From: Anaerolineae bacterium | Lineage (GTDB): Bacteria > Chloroflexota > Anaerolineae > 4572-78 > J111 | Assembly: GCA_020433785.1 (NCBI GenBank) | Contig: JAGRCC010000718.1 | Span: 1-6,425 of the forward strand | Direction: 5' to 3' | Length of the DNA stretch: 6,425 bases | Program-made: the position numbers and the translations under genes | Notes under the pieces: generated by a model | Databases searched by the model: none | The model's input: only the letters and a program-made list of their open reading frames with translations | What the model was told of the DNA's origin: nothing | Part shown: positions 6,113-6,425 of the stretch, in pieces | How the letters are laid out: each line of letters begins with the position of its first letter | Position numbering within the stretch: the first letter of the stretch is position 1

Positions 6113-6425
6113 GAAAAATTAGACGACTTTGACGCCATTCACAACAGGTGGCCGGAAAGTTTGGCCTTCTTTTCGACGCCAAACGCGTGTTTTTGAAAAC
6201 ATATCCCTCACCACGACGCCCACAGGCCGACTCACGAAAAATTTTGTCTCGTACGGACGCAGAAAACTGACATGGCCGCCGTAAAAGCAGCGACGGCCGG
6301 CTGAAAAGCGTGATCGGCGGCGAAAATACAGCCGCAGCGAGGCCGACGGCCGTTCCGCGAAAAAATAACCCCTTTCAGCGCGGCGAAAAGACCTTTCCGT
6401 CCCAAAAAAGCAATTTTATGACGGC
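6113..6425. repeat. degenerate quasi-periodic region with GAAAA and GACGC blocks
   Basis: GAAA blocks begin at 6113, 6155, 6195 and 6236, with steps of 42, 40 and 41 nt. Each is followed by a GACGC block at 6131, 6175, 6215 and 6256, with offsets of 18, 20, 20 and 20 nt. Further right, GAAAA recurs at 6262, 6303, 6322, 6359 and 6385, with GACGGC at 6292, 6346 and 6420. CACGAAAAATT is exactly repeated at 6110-6120 and 6233-6243, and CGACGGCCG at 6291-6299 and 6344-6352. The sequence between blocks is poorly conserved, so this is an old or loosely constrained repeat if it is one. No gene is supported here. The region may continue past the window edge. Confidence 0.4.

Noticed and set aside
6113..6260. 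Possible CRISPR array suggested by the 41-nt period.
   Set aside because: The repeated blocks are only 5-6 nt each and the remainder is not conserved. A CRISPR array needs near-identical repeats of more than 20 nt.

Overview
The window holds three genes: one on the + strand (311-2302) and two on the - strand (2305-2871 and 3092-5809). A non-coding flank lies on each side. Several traits together suggest a member of the Chloroflexota (Anaerolineae or a relative): a secreted M4 protease with a 'YLPVL' spacer before a PPC domain, a lipoprotein with a long Pro/Thr/Ser linker, a large DUF4157 ('eCIS core') protein, and medium-to-high GC with AT-rich intergenic DNA. This assignment is an inference; there is no rRNA or marker gene in the window.

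Layout. Positions 1-310 are non-coding: a short heptanucleotide tandem repeat, an imperfect palindrome and an extended -10 promoter candidate precede the protease gene. Positions 311-2302 encode a complete secreted thermolysin-family (M4) metalloprotease: signal peptide, FTP/PepSY propeptide, catalytic domain with all zinc and catalytic residues, and a C-terminal PPC domain. Its stop codon lies 2 nt from the stop of the opposing gene at 2305-2871. That gene encodes a lipoprotein whose C-terminal domain resembles emfourin, the protein inhibitor of protealysin-type M4 proteases. The two therefore look like a protease/inhibitor pair arranged tail to tail. The lipoprotein appears to start at a GTG (2871) and to have its own promoter, which overlaps the T-tract of the terminator of the next gene.

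Positions 3092-5809 encode a 905-residue multidomain protein. It has a DUF4157 metallopeptidase-like domain (HELAH), a central region carrying NlpC/P60-like Cys and His motifs, a long charged coiled coil and a proline-rich tail. This architecture fits a cargo or toxin-type protein of extracellular contractile injection systems or polymorphic toxins, but no injection-system structural gene lies in this window. Its upstream region (5810-6112) carries a promoter candidate and a pair of 9-nt direct repeats.

Positions 6113-6425 contain no convincing gene. They show an unusual quasi-periodic pattern: GAAAA blocks recurring at about 41 and 20 nt, with GACGC blocks at a nearly fixed offset. All three - strand frames are unusually open there.
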